NCBI RefSeq assembly: GCF_004138285.1
Contig: NZ_SCFN01000001.1
Location: 310,001 to 374,000 of the forward strand
DNA: 64,000 nucleotides
Direction of reading: 5' to 3'
Origin: Gottfriedia acidiceleris
Lineage (GTDB): Bacteria; Bacillota; Bacilli; Bacillales; Bacillaceae_G
Part shown: positions 52,654-61,706 of the stretch, piece by piece
How positions within the stretch are numbered: the stretch's first letter is position 1
How the letters are laid out: each line of letters starts with the position of its first letter
Notes under the pieces: model-generated
The model's database searches: none
The model's input: only the letters and a program-made list of their open reading frames with translations
Told to the model about the DNA's origin: nothing
Made by a program: the position numbers and the translations under genes

Positions 52654-53583
52654 ATGAGTTGGTCAAATTATGAAAAAGCTTTAGCGCTCTTAGAAGAAAA
52701 TAAAGTTAATTGTGATTATATTGGTGAATGTTCAGACCTATTAATTGAGAAAGCAGAAATAGCTTTAGGTTTAAAATTTCCAAACATCTATCGTCATTTT
52801 ATTAGAAAATATGGTGCAGGTGTTTTTGCAACGTGGGATATATTAGGTATTACTAATGAAAACATTTACGAATCATACAATCCAGATTATCCAGATGCCA
52901 TTAAGTTCACATTATTAAAAAGAAAAGAGAATAATTTACCTAAAAACTTCATTTCTATTATTGATTATGATTATGACATCTTATATTGTTTGGATTTTAA
53001 TAAGCTCAATGACAAAAGTGAGCCAGCAGTTGTAAACTTTAATATAGGTGAAGAATTTGGTGAGCAAGAATTGATTGCTGAGGATTTTGGTGATTTTCTT
53101 TTAGATATTATTCAAGCTGAGATAGAAGCATTAAAATTATCTCCAATTAAAATTATTTATGATGTAGAGACACTAAAAGGTACATGTTATGTAGAAATTA
53201 AACCTGGAAAAGATACAGGTAGGCATTGGAATAAAGACTCTATTTATTTTACAGATGAAACTTTTACCTATTTGACTCGTGCCATTGAAAAGGAATTTAA
53301 AGATTATAGCAATTGGGGATTATGGGGAGTTTGTGAAATAGATAAATCTACTTGGAGTTTAATTTTAAAACAATTAGAAAATGTGAAGCTCTTTTTAAAG
53401 GACGATCCAAAAGTAGAAGAGATAAAAACTATGGTCGGTTTTTTGTGGGAAGATACAGAATCAAAATTTCAAGAAAATATTAATCAAAATATTATTAACT
53501 TAATAAACCTAATCTCTGAATTTCAATTATGGATTAGCGATCAATGCAAGAAGCATGAGTTTATCACAATTTTAGGAATTTAG
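52654..53583 (+). CDS. SMI1/KNR4 (SUKH) domain protein with extra C-terminal domain
   Basis: A 309-residue protein. The first half (about 1-160) is a SUKH-family domain: IEKAEIALGLKFPNIYRHFI, KYGAGVF, NLPKNFISIIDYDYD and DFGDFLLDII. SUKH proteins are often immunity proteins against polymorphic toxins. The second half (about 165-300) is a separate helical domain with WGLWGVCEIDKS. RBS AAGGGGAG. No toxin gene is next to it, so it is an orphan immunity-type gene or has another role. Confidence 0.8.
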   Translation: MSWSNYEKALALLEENKVNCDYIGECSDLLIEKAEIALGLKFPNIYRHFIRKYGAGVFATWDILGITNENIYESYNPDYPDAIKFTLLKRKENNLPKNFISIIDYDYDILYCLDFNKLNDKSEPAVVNFNIGEEFGEQELIAEDFGDFLLDIIQAEIEALKLSPIKIIYDVETLKGTCYVEIKPGKDTGRHWNKDSIYFTDETFTYLTRAIEKEFKDYSNWGLWGVCEIDKSTWSLILKQLENVKLFLKDDPKVEEIKTMVGFLWEDTESKFQENINQNIINLINLISEFQLWISDQCKKHEFITILGI

Positions 53584-53803
53584 ACTTTAATTAAATGAAT
53601 AATCTTGGCCTGTTTTCTTATTAAGATAGATGAAGTAAATGGCAGGATAGTTCAATAACGAATTCGCATTTTAGTAGTCTAAATTCCCTCTAGGCGCACA
53701 CAAATGATTCGATTTTGAATTGTACCACTTTTTCGTGCTAGAATGTATACAACTTCAATTGAAAGAAAATATAAGTGTGTATACTCTTAGTCGAGGAGAA
53801 TTT

Positions 53804-54700
53804 ATGAATTTCGAGCAAATGGAATATATCGTAAAAGTTGCAAGCGAGAAATCAATCATTAAGGCTGCAGAAAAATTGCATATTACAAGTTCAGGTCTAA
53901 GTCAATCGATCTCCCAATTAGAGCATGAAATGGGAATAAGTATTTTTAACCGTTCAAGAAAAGGAACATTTCCAACAGAAGAAGGAAAGATTTTAATAAA
54001 TAGAGCTAGTGAAGTATTAGAAATTATTAGTAAGTTAAATGAAGAGCTGTTTGATTATAAAAATAATAAAAAGGTTCATTTGAAAATAGTAGCTGCTCCT
54101 ACTTTCGCAGCTGTACTTTTACGAGCATTGAACAGATTTAAAGATGAACATCCGAATGTAACGATTGAAATCGAGGAAAAAGATCCACCACTAATTATGG
54201 AAACAATTAAACACACTGAATATGATTTTTGCTTTTTCCCTCAAGATTTAGAGATACTAAAGAGTGAAAAAAATATTAGCTATGAATTAATTCGGACTGA
54301 TCGTGTTCACGTTATTGTAGGAAAAAACTCCCCTTTATATCATCTAGACTACGTAACAAAAGCTGATGTATTAGATATGGATACAGCGTGCTATTCAATC
54401 TATTCTGATTATTATTATTCTAAGTTAATTAAAGAAAATAAAAATAAAATAAGAGTAACTACAAACAGTATGAATATTCTTACAGAGGCAGTTAGAGAGC
54501 ATAATGTATTTGTATATTCTCATGAGTCAGGCGCTAAATTTCACCCGTACATTCTAAGTGGAAACTTAAGATCAATTCCTTACAAAGAAAATAATGAGTA
54601 CGTTGTTAAGGATTTATGGGTAATCTATCCAAAAAACAAAAAGCTTTCTAATATAAGTAAAAAATTTATCGAAATCGTTAAAGAAATAGCCACTCAATGA
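53804..54700 (+). CDS. LysR-family transcriptional regulator
   Basis: ATG at 53804 after GAGGAG gives 298 residues; the frame is open 28 codons upstream without an RBS. N-terminal HTH with AEKLHITSSGLSQSISQLE and the type II periplasmic-binding effector domain (about 90-295). It is related to the LysR gene at 43.9 kb (both begin with NxEQxxYxVxVAxxKSI). No divergent partner gene; the target is unknown. Confidence 0.92.
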   Translation: MNFEQMEYIVKVASEKSIIKAAEKLHITSSGLSQSISQLEHEMGISIFNRSRKGTFPTEEGKILINRASEVLEIISKLNEELFDYKNNKKVHLKIVAAPTFAAVLLRALNRFKDEHPNVTIEIEEKDPPLIMETIKHTEYDFCFFPQDLEILKSEKNISYELIRTDRVHVIVGKNSPLYHLDYVTKADVLDMDTACYSIYSDYYYSKLIKENKNKIRVTTNSMNILTEAVREHNVFVYSHESGAKFHPYILSGNLRSIPYKENNEYVVKDLWVIYPKNKKLSNISKKFIEIVKEIATQ

Positions 54701-54804
54701 TGAGAGGTTATTTTTTTGCCACTAATATCAAGTTCAATAAACGTAAAGAAGGGATAGCAATTAAGCTACCCCTTAAATTTTCGATTGACTCTCGTTGACT
54801 GTTA

Positions 54805-55023
54805 TTATTGAGTGTCTTCGTCGATTTTGTACTCCAAAATATCACCTGGCTGACAATCCAATGTCTTACAGATTGCTTCTAATGTTGAAAAGCGAACCGC
54901 TTTTGCTTTACCGTTTTTCAGAATGGAAAGGTTCGCCATCGTAATTCCAACTCTTTCTGAAAGCTCCGTTACGCTCATTTTTCGTTTTGCTAACATCACA
55001 TCAATATTAATAATTATTGCCAT
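54805..55023 (-). CDS. XRE-family regulator (YozG-like)
   Basis: A 72-residue Cro/CI HTH protein (VMLAKRKMSVTELSERVGIT, LEAICKTLDCQPGDIL). The ATG at 55023 has AGGTGG nearby; GTG at 55032 is the alternative. It starts about 10 bases after the stop of the DUF2975 gene, the typical pairing of a membrane DUF2975 protein with a small XRE regulator. Confidence 0.9.
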   Translation of the reverse strand: MAIIINIDVMLAKRKMSVTELSERVGITMANLSILKNGKAKAVRFSTLEAICKTLDCQPGDILEYKIDEDTQ

Positions 55024-55033
55024 ACCATCCACC

Positions 55034-55519
55034 TCAGACCGTTAAATCATTTTCTGATTTTATGTTAATCGCTTCTTGTAGAAGCTGTTGGAGGATAGCA
55101 GCAAAAACGGCGATAACCAACGAAGCAAAAATGATGATCAGTCCCAAAAATCCAATAGGAGGATCAACTTTCTTCGCTATAAAATGAAAGAGTGGCATAC
55201 CTAATACATACAAAGCACTGATTGTAATCGCACAGTACTTTATGTTCTTTAACGCCTTTACAGATAATTCCGAGAACGCTGTGTTATTGTCAATATACCG
55301 TAAAAGATTGAAAGCCTGATAGAGAGCAATATAAAAAGGCACAGCAGCTCCATACAACACGATGAAAACGAGATATTTCATTGAAGCAATATTTGGATAC
55401 AATTTTGATGCAAAATTACCTATATTTGGTACCAAAAATATACATAAAGCAAGCACTGCAATTCCAGCGAGAAAAATAATTGCCTTTAAGAAAGTAGTTG
55501 AACCTCTTTTACCATTCAT
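55034..55519 (-). CDS. DUF2975 membrane protein
   Basis: A 161-residue protein with four hydrophobic helices and the family segment AFNLLRYIDNNTAFSELSVKALKNIKYCA. First gene of a two-gene unit with the XRE regulator. The pair may form a membrane-to-DNA switch, but its function has not been established. Confidence 0.88.
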   Translation of the reverse strand: MNGKRGSTTFLKAIIFLAGIAVLALCIFLVPNIGNFASKLYPNIASMKYLVFIVLYGAAVPFYIALYQAFNLLRYIDNNTAFSELSVKALKNIKYCAITISALYVLGMPLFHFIAKKVDPPIGFLGLIIIFASLVIAVFAAILQQLLQEAINIKSENDLTV

Positions 55520-55645
55520 ATTAAGTACCTCACTTATTTAATGACAATATGAATTTAACATATTATTTATCGTTTTACAATAAAATTGTATTGTTTTTTA
55601 TTATATTATTATTGTTAAAGAAATATCCTTTTTGACAAAAATAAA

Positions 55646-55672
55646 AAGCATTTCTCATTACAAGAAATGCTT
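55646..55672 (-). terminator. Terminator after the COG4705-like gene
   Basis: AAGCATTTCT / AGAAATGCTT with a T run when read on the minus strand. Confidence 0.85.
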
Positions 55673-55711
55673 ACTTTAAAAAGGTTAACAAACCCATTCT
55701 TTTAAGTTTTT

Positions 55712-56896
55712 TTATTTATTCACAGCGTTTATTACATTAAGAGAATGATTAATTGCTGATTTACATTTATTTGCATCTGGGGTTGATGTACGAGCTGCTG
55801 CTAAAACGACGTCAATCGTACCATCAATTTTAGTCCATGAAGTACTATCTATTTTTCTAAGTTTAGCCTCTGATGTATCCCATTGATGTTCCAAACTGTC
55901 AGCATCTTTTTTAGCTAAAATAAAGTTCTTCGAGTTCACATCTGACAACATTTTATTTTCTATTGTTACAAAATCTGTTAATTGACCAGATAATGTTGTT
56001 TCAGTAGAAGTTGCATTTGATGATAATTTAATATAACCGCCAATACTAACTGCTAAGAAAATACACAGTGCTAAAATAGTTTGTGTCATTATGTTATTCT
56101 TATTTCTATTTTCATCTATTCTTTCAATATATAATGAAATATCAATTTTTGTAACAGCAAGGAAAACAATAATGACTAAAATTGCGACTAGAAAAATAAT
56201 ACTTGTACTTGTTGTTCCTAAACCTAAACCACCATTCACTTTTGGTTGAGATAAGTAATCTCCTAGTGATGCCCCAAGTGGACGTGTAAGAATGTACACA
56301 ATCCAGAACCCTAACATTCCATCTAGTTTTAAAAACTTCCACGCTAAAAATACACAAAGTATGATAACAATAACTGTTACACCAGTTTTAAAATACCCTA
56401 GTCCAAGTTGTTCAGAATATAAATCCCCAACAGCAGTACCTAGTGCAAAAGTGAAAAGAATCGCTAACCAATAAAATATTTCTCTTTTTCTTGTGAAAAT
56501 TGAATGAATAGAAAGTGTTTTTTCACTAAGAAACCAAAAAAGAAACGTTAATGCTAGTAGCACTGAGAATACAATCGTACTTGTTTCAAGAGGTACTCCA
56601 ATTGCGTCAGTCAAATTATCAGTTACCAATGTTCCGAATACACTTATTAGTACAACAGTGATCCAATAAATACTTGGAACATATTTCTTTGCCTTGAATT
56701 GAAAAAATAATGAGATAAAAAAAGCAACACCCATAAGGACCGTTGTAAGTCCTAAACCCAAACCAAGGTTAAAATTCAAGAAATCAGCAAATGTTTCACC
56801 AACAGTTGTACATAGAACTTTAATAATCCAAAAATAGATTGTAACTTCTGGTACCTTGTTAAGTAGACCATTTATTTTCATTTGTTTTGTCTCCAT
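55712..56896 (-). CDS. COG4705-like multipass membrane protein with extracytoplasmic tail
   Basis: A 394-residue protein. The first 250 residues contain four related two-helix units, three ending in similar motifs (GETFADFL...GLGLG, GTAVGDLYSEQLGLG, GASLGDYLSQP...GLGLG), with conserved G-x-x-x-G/A-D. Then one helix (about 270-290) and a soluble helical tail (about 295-394). AAAGGAAT lies before the ATG. Such proteins are annotated only as uncharacterised membrane-anchored proteins. Confidence 0.75.
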   Translation of the reverse strand: METKQMKINGLLNKVPEVTIYFWIIKVLCTTVGETFADFLNFNLGLGLGLTTVLMGVAFFISLFFQFKAKKYVPSIYWITVVLISVFGTLVTDNLTDAIGVPLETSTIVFSVLLALTFLFWFLSEKTLSIHSIFTRKREIFYWLAILFTFALGTAVGDLYSEQLGLGYFKTGVTVIVIILCVFLAWKFLKLDGMLGFWIVYILTRPLGASLGDYLSQPKVNGGLGLGTTSTSIIFLVAILVIIVFLAVTKIDISLYIERIDENRNKNNIMTQTILALCIFLAVSIGGYIKLSSNATSTETTLSGQLTDFVTIENKMLSDVNSKNFILAKKDADSLEHQWDTSEAKLRKIDSTSWTKIDGTIDVVLAAARTSTPDANKCKSAINHSLNVINAVNK

Positions 56897-57067
56897 AAAT
56901 TAATTCCTTTCATCGATTTATAGTACATTTGTATATTCACACATAATAATGAAAGGAAAATGAAAAACAGGAGAATTGAACAATTTATTTTTATAGATTG
57001 ATAATTTCTTTACATTATTGATTTTGGTTTATTTAATAAAAAGTACAAAAAAACTGAGAACAAAGTA

Positions 57068-57100
57068 AAGGAGTAGGTCAAATTCCCACTCCTTTTTTAT
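57068..57100. terminator. Hairpin AAAGGAGT / ACTCCTTTTTT
   Basis: Stem of 8 bp between the two minus-strand genes. It has the better T run on the plus strand, but A residues also precede it on the other side. Confidence 0.5.
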
Positions 57101-57114
57101 TGAATAAATAAAGA

Positions 57115-58401
57115 TTACTTTGCTTTGTTAAAATCCTGTGTCGCTTCTTTGTTCATGCCTTTTTTAAGGTAAGCATTTCCGCGATCACTGTAAGCAAGTT
57201 TAAATTGGGGATTCAATTCAATTGACTTGCTGAAATCGGCAATGGCTTGATCATACATCTGCTTATAGTAATAGGCAAGCCCTCGGTCGTCATATACGAG
57301 GTAATCTTTTGAATTCAAATCAATGGCCTTGTTGTAATCGGCAATGGCCTGGTCATACATCTGCTTGCTGTGATAGGCAAGCCCACGGTTGTCATATACT
57401 AGATAATCTTTTGAGTTCAAATCAATGGCTTTGTTATAATCAGAAATGGCCAGGTCATACATCTGCTTATAGTAATAGGCAAGCCCGCGGTCGTTATATA
57501 CAAGATAATCTTTTTGATTCAAATCGATGGCCTTATTGTAATCGGCAATGGCCTGGTCGAACATCTGCATATAATAATAGGCAAGCCCCCGGTTGTCATA
57601 TGCCTGGTAATCATTTTGATATAAATCAATGGCCTTGTTGTAATCAGATATGGCCTCTTTATACTTTTGCTTTTCGTAAAAGATAAGTCCGCGGTTGTTA
57701 TAGGCCAGGTAAAATTTTGAATTCAAATCAATAGCCTTGTTATAATCGGCAATGGCTTGATCATACATCTGCTTATAGTAATAGGCAAGCCCACGGTTGT
57801 TATATGCCTTATAATGTTTCGGATCTAATTCAATTGCTTTGTCAAAATCAGAAATAGCCACATCGTACATTTGTTCTTCCAGATAGACAAGCCCGCGGTT
57901 ACTATATGATGTTGCATAATCAGGTTTTAATTTTATAGACTCGTTTAAGTCAGAAATGGCTTGATCATACATCTGCTTATCGTAATAGGTATATCCGCGA
58001 TTGTTATATGACAAATAATCTTTCGGATTTAATTCAATAGCCTTGTTGTAATCAGAAATAGCCTGATCATACATCTGCTTATTGTAGTAGGCAAGCCCCC
58101 GGTTGTAATATAAAATGTAATCTTTTGAATTCAAATCAATGGCCTTGTTGAAATCGGCAATGGCTTTATCGTACATTTTCTTATGATTATACGATAGCCC
58201 CCGATTGTTATAAGCTTCCCATAAATTAGGATCATTTTTTATTGCCTTGTTTAAATGAGAAATCGCCGCGTCATACTTCCCTTGTTGTTCTTCTTTATAG
58301 CCTTTATTATTGTAATAAACTGCCAAAGAGCTACATCCGCCTAAAACCAGGCCAAAAGTTAATATTAAGATTAGTTTTAAAAATGATTTTATTGCACTCA
58401 C
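57115..58401 (-). CDS. TPR-repeat lipoprotein
   Basis: A 428-residue lipoprotein: lipobox LVLGGC with Cys23, then twelve tetratricopeptide repeats of 34 residues each (consensus YNNRGLAYY-KQMYDQAI-DYNKAI-LN-K), filling the whole mature chain. Repeats 8-11 are nearly identical, so the array is recently amplified. TPR solenoids bind other proteins; the partner is unknown. Surface or membrane-outer-face location is inferred from the lipobox. Confidence 0.92.
   Translation of the reverse strand: MSAIKSFLKLILILTFGLVLGGCSSLAVYYNNKGYKEEQQGKYDAAISHLNKAIKNDPNLWEAYNNRGLSYNHKKMYDKAIADFNKAIDLNSKDYILYYNRGLAYYNKQMYDQAISDYNKAIELNPKDYLSYNNRGYTYYDKQMYDQAISDLNESIKLKPDYATSYSNRGLVYLEEQMYDVAISDFDKAIELDPKHYKAYNNRGLAYYYKQMYDQAIADYNKAIDLNSKFYLAYNNRGLIFYEKQKYKEAISDYNKAIDLYQNDYQAYDNRGLAYYYMQMFDQAIADYNKAIDLNQKDYLVYNDRGLAYYYKQMYDLAISDYNKAIDLNSKDYLVYDNRGLAYHSKQMYDQAIADYNKAIDLNSKDYLVYDDRGLAYYYKQMYDQAIADFSKSIELNPQFKLAYSDRGNAYLKKGMNKEATQDFNKAK
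57118..58323 (-). repeat. 102-bp tandem repeats encoding TPRs
   Basis: Twelve in-frame units of 102 bp inside the TPR gene, the central and C-terminal ones most alike in DNA sequence. Confidence 0.85.
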
Positions 58402-58691
58402 CCTTTCATTGAATTTATAAATTCAAACAAAAGAATAGCTTATAAATGCCAAGATAATTTCCTCAAGAATAAACAGCCTTCTCCTTTTTAACTTTGTATC
58501 CATCAGAATCGCCGTTTTGATTATATGCTTATTATTGCATCACTAGGCTAGTTACATAGTCTCAAATACGAATTGGATTTTCGTATAAAAGAGAATGATA
58601 GGATAATATGGATTTTCAACTCTTTAAGTCTTAGAAATGATCCATTGGCAATGGTATTATTAGGAGAAGATACTCCGAAGGGATGAGCTTT

Positions 58692-59195
58692 ATGAAGCGT
58701 TATTTCAGCTGGGAAGATGAATATACTAAAGGCACTACATATATTGAAGTAGAAAATGGCTATGCAATCAAACAAATTGCAGTTACACAAAACAAGTACA
58801 TAGCGTCAAACCGTAAAGACAAAGAACATCATTATTTTTTAGCTGAAGGATTATTAGATGTAAATGAAATAATCGATGATGGTGGTAGTGAGATTAGCGA
58901 GAAAGAATTTTATGTAATATGGAATAAACATAGTGAGGTTCTAATAAATACTTGGAACATTACAAAAGAAAAATATCCAATTGGATTAGAGGTTGAAGGT
59001 AAAATCGAAGTCTTTTATCCACAAGGTGTAATAGTTAATTTTGCCGAAAATGTAATTGGTGTCGTTGACTATATTAAATGTAAAGAAAGTACGCAACCCG
59101 AAAATCTTTATCCCCATCACAAAATAACAGGAAAAGTTAATGGGTATGATGAAGAAAATATGTGGTTAATTATAGATAATCCAAAGGTATTTTAA
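58692..59195 (+). CDS. Hypothetical protein with S1-like beta-barrel
   Basis: The 167-residue product (ATG 58692 after GAAGGGATGAG; ATG 58683 overlaps it) has an N-terminal domain (about 1-95) of unknown type and a C-terminal S1-like segment (about 98-165: IGLEVEGKIEVFYPQGVIV, GVVDYIKC, ITGKVNGYDEENMWLIID), typical of RNA-binding barrels. No known family identified. Confidence 0.65.
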   Translation: MKRYFSWEDEYTKGTTYIEVENGYAIKQIAVTQNKYIASNRKDKEHHYFLAEGLLDVNEIIDDGGSEISEKEFYVIWNKHSEVLINTWNITKEKYPIGLEVEGKIEVFYPQGVIVNFAENVIGVVDYIKCKESTQPENLYPHHKITGKVNGYDEENMWLIIDNPKVF

Positions 59196-59228
59196 AATAC
59201 TCTTCATCCATTAGTTCAACTGCAATTA

Positions 59229-59252
59229 GGTCTGTTTCGGCAGACCATTTTT
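59229..59252 (+). terminator. Terminator GGTCTG-TTTCGG-CAGACC
   Basis: 6-bp GC-rich stem followed by ATTTTTTA. Confidence 0.8.
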
Positions 59253-59375
59253 TATTGTTAAACTTGTTTTGGAATAAAAAGGAATAAATTAATGCATATC
59301 GAAATGTATTAATGAATTGCTTTCAAAAAAGTCTATATTGAGTAATTTGAGAAACCGTAAAAAGGTGGAATGAAT

Positions 59376-59615
59376 TTGAGGAATCTTGTGTGTGCTTTGT
59401 ATATTTTAGTTGGACTTTTATTTGTCTATATGACATATTTTAATACTTTTATTGGTCCTCATTTTTTTAGGGTTTTAGGATGGGGTTTATTTAGTGTAGG
59501 TGTGCTTTATCAATTATTTCCTAATTTCTATAAAAATTTTATTTCATTTATCGATTCTTTTAATATTGATGAGAGTAAAGAAATAGGGGAAGAGAAGCCT
59601 GTTACTAAAAATTAA
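59376..59615 (+). CDS. Small two-span membrane protein, 79 residues
   Basis: TTG at 59376 lies seven bases after AGGTGG; the ATG at 59370 touches the RBS. Two hydrophobic helices (about 5-22 and 32-50) and an acidic tail. No family recognised. Confidence 0.6.
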   Translation: MRNLVCALYILVGLLFVYMTYFNTFIGPHFFRVLGWGLFSVGVLYQLFPNFYKNFISFIDSFNIDESKEIGEEKPVTKN

Positions 59616-59640
59616 TTAACAATATTTGTAGGTGATTTTT

Positions 59641-60172
59641 TTGAAAAAGGTCATTGTTTCTTGCATACTTCTTGTCTTTTTAGTCGCTATTGGATTTGGT
59701 GTTCATTATTTCATTCCAAAAATTTTAAATGAGTCAATAAAGGGTGTTGAATATCAATTGGGTTCAGGTCATGATCAGGTAAATTCTGTGATGATAAAAA
59801 TAAAGGGCAAACTTCATCACTCTTTATTAGGGAAAAGAAGGTTTATAGGGTCAATTGATGTAAAAGGTGCTAGTTATCCTAATCCAAATAAAGATCGTAA
59901 ATTAGAAATAGCATTTGATCAAAATGGCATGGGGACAATAGTATATGGTTAATTTAAAAATGGAAAACCAAAAACCGATAGCTATGGTATTCTCTTTGCC
60001 AACAAGGATTTTACCAAAATGACGATCGCAGAACTTAGAAAAGATGATAATGGGAAAGGTTGGACAGGTAACTGAAGGATGGATGGTTACAGGTCCAGCG
60101 AATACCAAAAGTGAAGCTTTAATCATTTCAAATGAGTTAATGAAAAAATTTTTACACAACAAATTAAAATAA
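59641..60172 (+). pseudogene. Decayed single-pass membrane protein gene
   Basis: TTG at 59641 after AGGTGAT opens an N-terminal helix (VIVSCILLVFLVAIGFGVHY) and an extracellular part ending at TAA 59950-59952. The same frame continues FKNGKPKTDSYGILFANKDF to a second stop near 60074. From there another frame reads EGWMVTGPANTKSEALIIS to TAA 60170-60172. One nonsense codon and one frameshift thus separate three pieces of what looks like a DUF3139-like protein of about 176 residues. Confidence 0.65.
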
Positions 60173-60405
60173 TTACATCACAGATTCAACAAATTATTAC
60201 TCTGTAGTTGAAGATCATGAGTCACATTTGTGGCTCTACTTTTACTTAAATAGCTTTGTTAATGTAGATTGTTGATTTTCTTATACAACCAACTGACAGA
60301 ATAGTTGAACAAGGGAAGGGATTTTTTAAAGCATAAAAAGAATATTGTTTTAAGAGAATAAACATATTCGTGTTTCTCATTTGGAACTTTTTGGAGGGAA
60401 TTTAA

Positions 60406-60555
60406 ATGTCTTTTTGGATTTCAACAGTCGGTGGTATTTTAGCGTTGGGTGCATGGATTTGGTATTATGCATCTTTAGGAAAAAGAATTCACCAAGAAGA
60501 AAAAGAGGCTGGCAGAGATCTAACTTATGAAATTAATCCTTACAGGTTCAGCTAA
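60406..60555 (+). CDS. Small membrane protein, 49 residues
   Basis: GGAGGG lies seven bases before the ATG. One N-terminal helix (SFWISTVGGILALGAWIWYY) and a charged cytoplasmic tail ending NPYRFS. Strong RBS and composition support a real gene; no family recognised. Confidence 0.6.
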   Translation: MSFWISTVGGILALGAWIWYYASLGKRIHQEEKEAGRDLTYEINPYRFS

Positions 60556-60686
60556 ATGCCTTCAAATGAAAAAAAGTAACTGCAAACTTACTATTTAACT
60601 AACTCAATAAACCATAAAACAGTTAGTAATTCCTTGTTTATATAAATATAAGAAAACAACTATAACTTAGTAAATAGGAGGATTTT

Positions 60687-61265
60687 ATGAGAAATGTTAT
60701 TTTATTTTTACATTCTTCTTTAGATGGCTTTGTAGAAGGACCAAAGGGTGAAATGGATATTGGATGGGTATCTTACAATGAAGAATTAGAAAAGCATGCT
60801 AAAGAAATTTTAAGTACTGTAGACACAGTGTTATGGGGAAGAGGAACATATCAAATGATGGAAAATTATTGGACTTCAGTACCTTCTAACCCTGCAGCAT
60901 CAGAATATGAAATTGAACATGCTAAATGGATAGAAGAGACATCAAAGGTTGTTTTTTCTACGACACTTGAAAAAGCTGAATGGAATAATTCAAAATTAAT
61001 AAAAGAAAATATTGAAGAAGAAATTAAAAACATAAAAAAACAGCCAGGTAAAGATATTATTATTTTAGGTAGCCCAAGGTTTGCACATTGTCTTATGGAA
61101 CTCGATTTAATTGATGTAATTAAAATTACTATTTCACCAGTTATTATTGGAAGTGGTCTACCTTTATTTAAGGTCTCGGAATATAAACGCAACCTCTCAC
61201 TTGTTGAAAACAAAACATTTAATTCTGGTGTAATTGGCCTTACGTATAATATTGTAAAATCGTAA
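60687..61265 (+). CDS. Dihydrofolate reductase-like (RibD C-terminal domain) protein
   Basis: A 192-residue protein of the RibD_C/DHFR-like family: LHSSLDGFVEGPKGEMDIGW, VLWGRGTYQMME, KVVFSTTLEKAEW, DIIILGSPRFAHCLME and ISPVIIGSGLPLF. These stand-alone proteins in Bacillus (YyaP/YwjB type) have no proven reaction. AGGAGG precedes the ATG. Confidence 0.92.
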   Translation: MRNVILFLHSSLDGFVEGPKGEMDIGWVSYNEELEKHAKEILSTVDTVLWGRGTYQMMENYWTSVPSNPAASEYEIEHAKWIEETSKVVFSTTLEKAEWNNSKLIKENIEEEIKNIKKQPGKDIIILGSPRFAHCLMELDLIDVIKITISPVIIGSGLPLFKVSEYKRNLSLVENKTFNSGVIGLTYNIVKS

Positions 61266-61268
61266 CTA

Positions 61269-61296
61269 AATCGGCTGAGAAGTCGATTTTTTTTTG
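61269..61296 (+). terminator. Terminator after RibD-like gene
   Basis: AAATCGGCTGAGAAGTCGATTT followed by T9; the lower stem has a small internal mismatch. Confidence 0.7.
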
Positions 61297-61328
61297 AGCT
61301 ATTTTAGTTATTTTCAATAAATATATTT

Positions 61329-61487
61329 AATTATTTTTGGTCACTTTTACTACCGATCGTTGTTAAGAAAGCAGAACATCTAGTAGGTCCAAAAATACTT
61401 AATATTTTTTCTTTTATTGCAGCTATTATTTTTCTTTACTTTGCAGGTCATGTATTCATGGATGGATACAAAAATTTATTAAATTAA
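61329..61487 (+). pseudogene. C-terminal remnant of a LysE-type transporter
   Basis: An open stretch without a start reads FWSLLLPIVVKKAEHLVG, then ILNIFSFIAAIIFLYFAGH and a DGYKNLLN ending, the pattern of the last two helices of LysE-family exporters. There is no upstream remainder; the stop at 61305 closes the frame. Deleted gene fragment. Confidence 0.5.
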
Positions 61488-61558
61488 ATGAGACCAATTA
61501 AAATGTGAGGTGGAGTTTGGATATTAGATTTTAAAATTATTCCTAGATAAAATGAATG

Positions 61559-61602
61559 AGCCCCTAGTTTCCAAAACAATTGAACACTAGGGGCTTAGTT
61601 TT
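61559..61602. terminator. Hairpin AGCCCCTAGT / ACTAGGGGCT
   Basis: 10-bp perfect stem with a 17-base loop, followed by TAGTTTT, between the LysE remnant and the minus-strand gene. Confidence 0.65.
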
Positions 61603-61706
61603 AAAGCTTGAGAAAGGCTTAATTACTATACTTGGGGTAAGAAAAATAACTTTTCAGAGGAGTTATTTAGAGTGTAATTAATTAACAGAATACACTTTCA
61701 GAAAAT

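Noticed and set aside
57309-57686. Plus-strand frame of 125 codons opposite the TPR gene
   Set aside because: Antisense shadow of the repeats; Cys/His/Asn-rich composition and no RBS.
57118-58323. Long repeated block of about 100-bp units, candidate for a non-coding repeat array
   Set aside because: It is fully explained by TPR codons on the minus strand.
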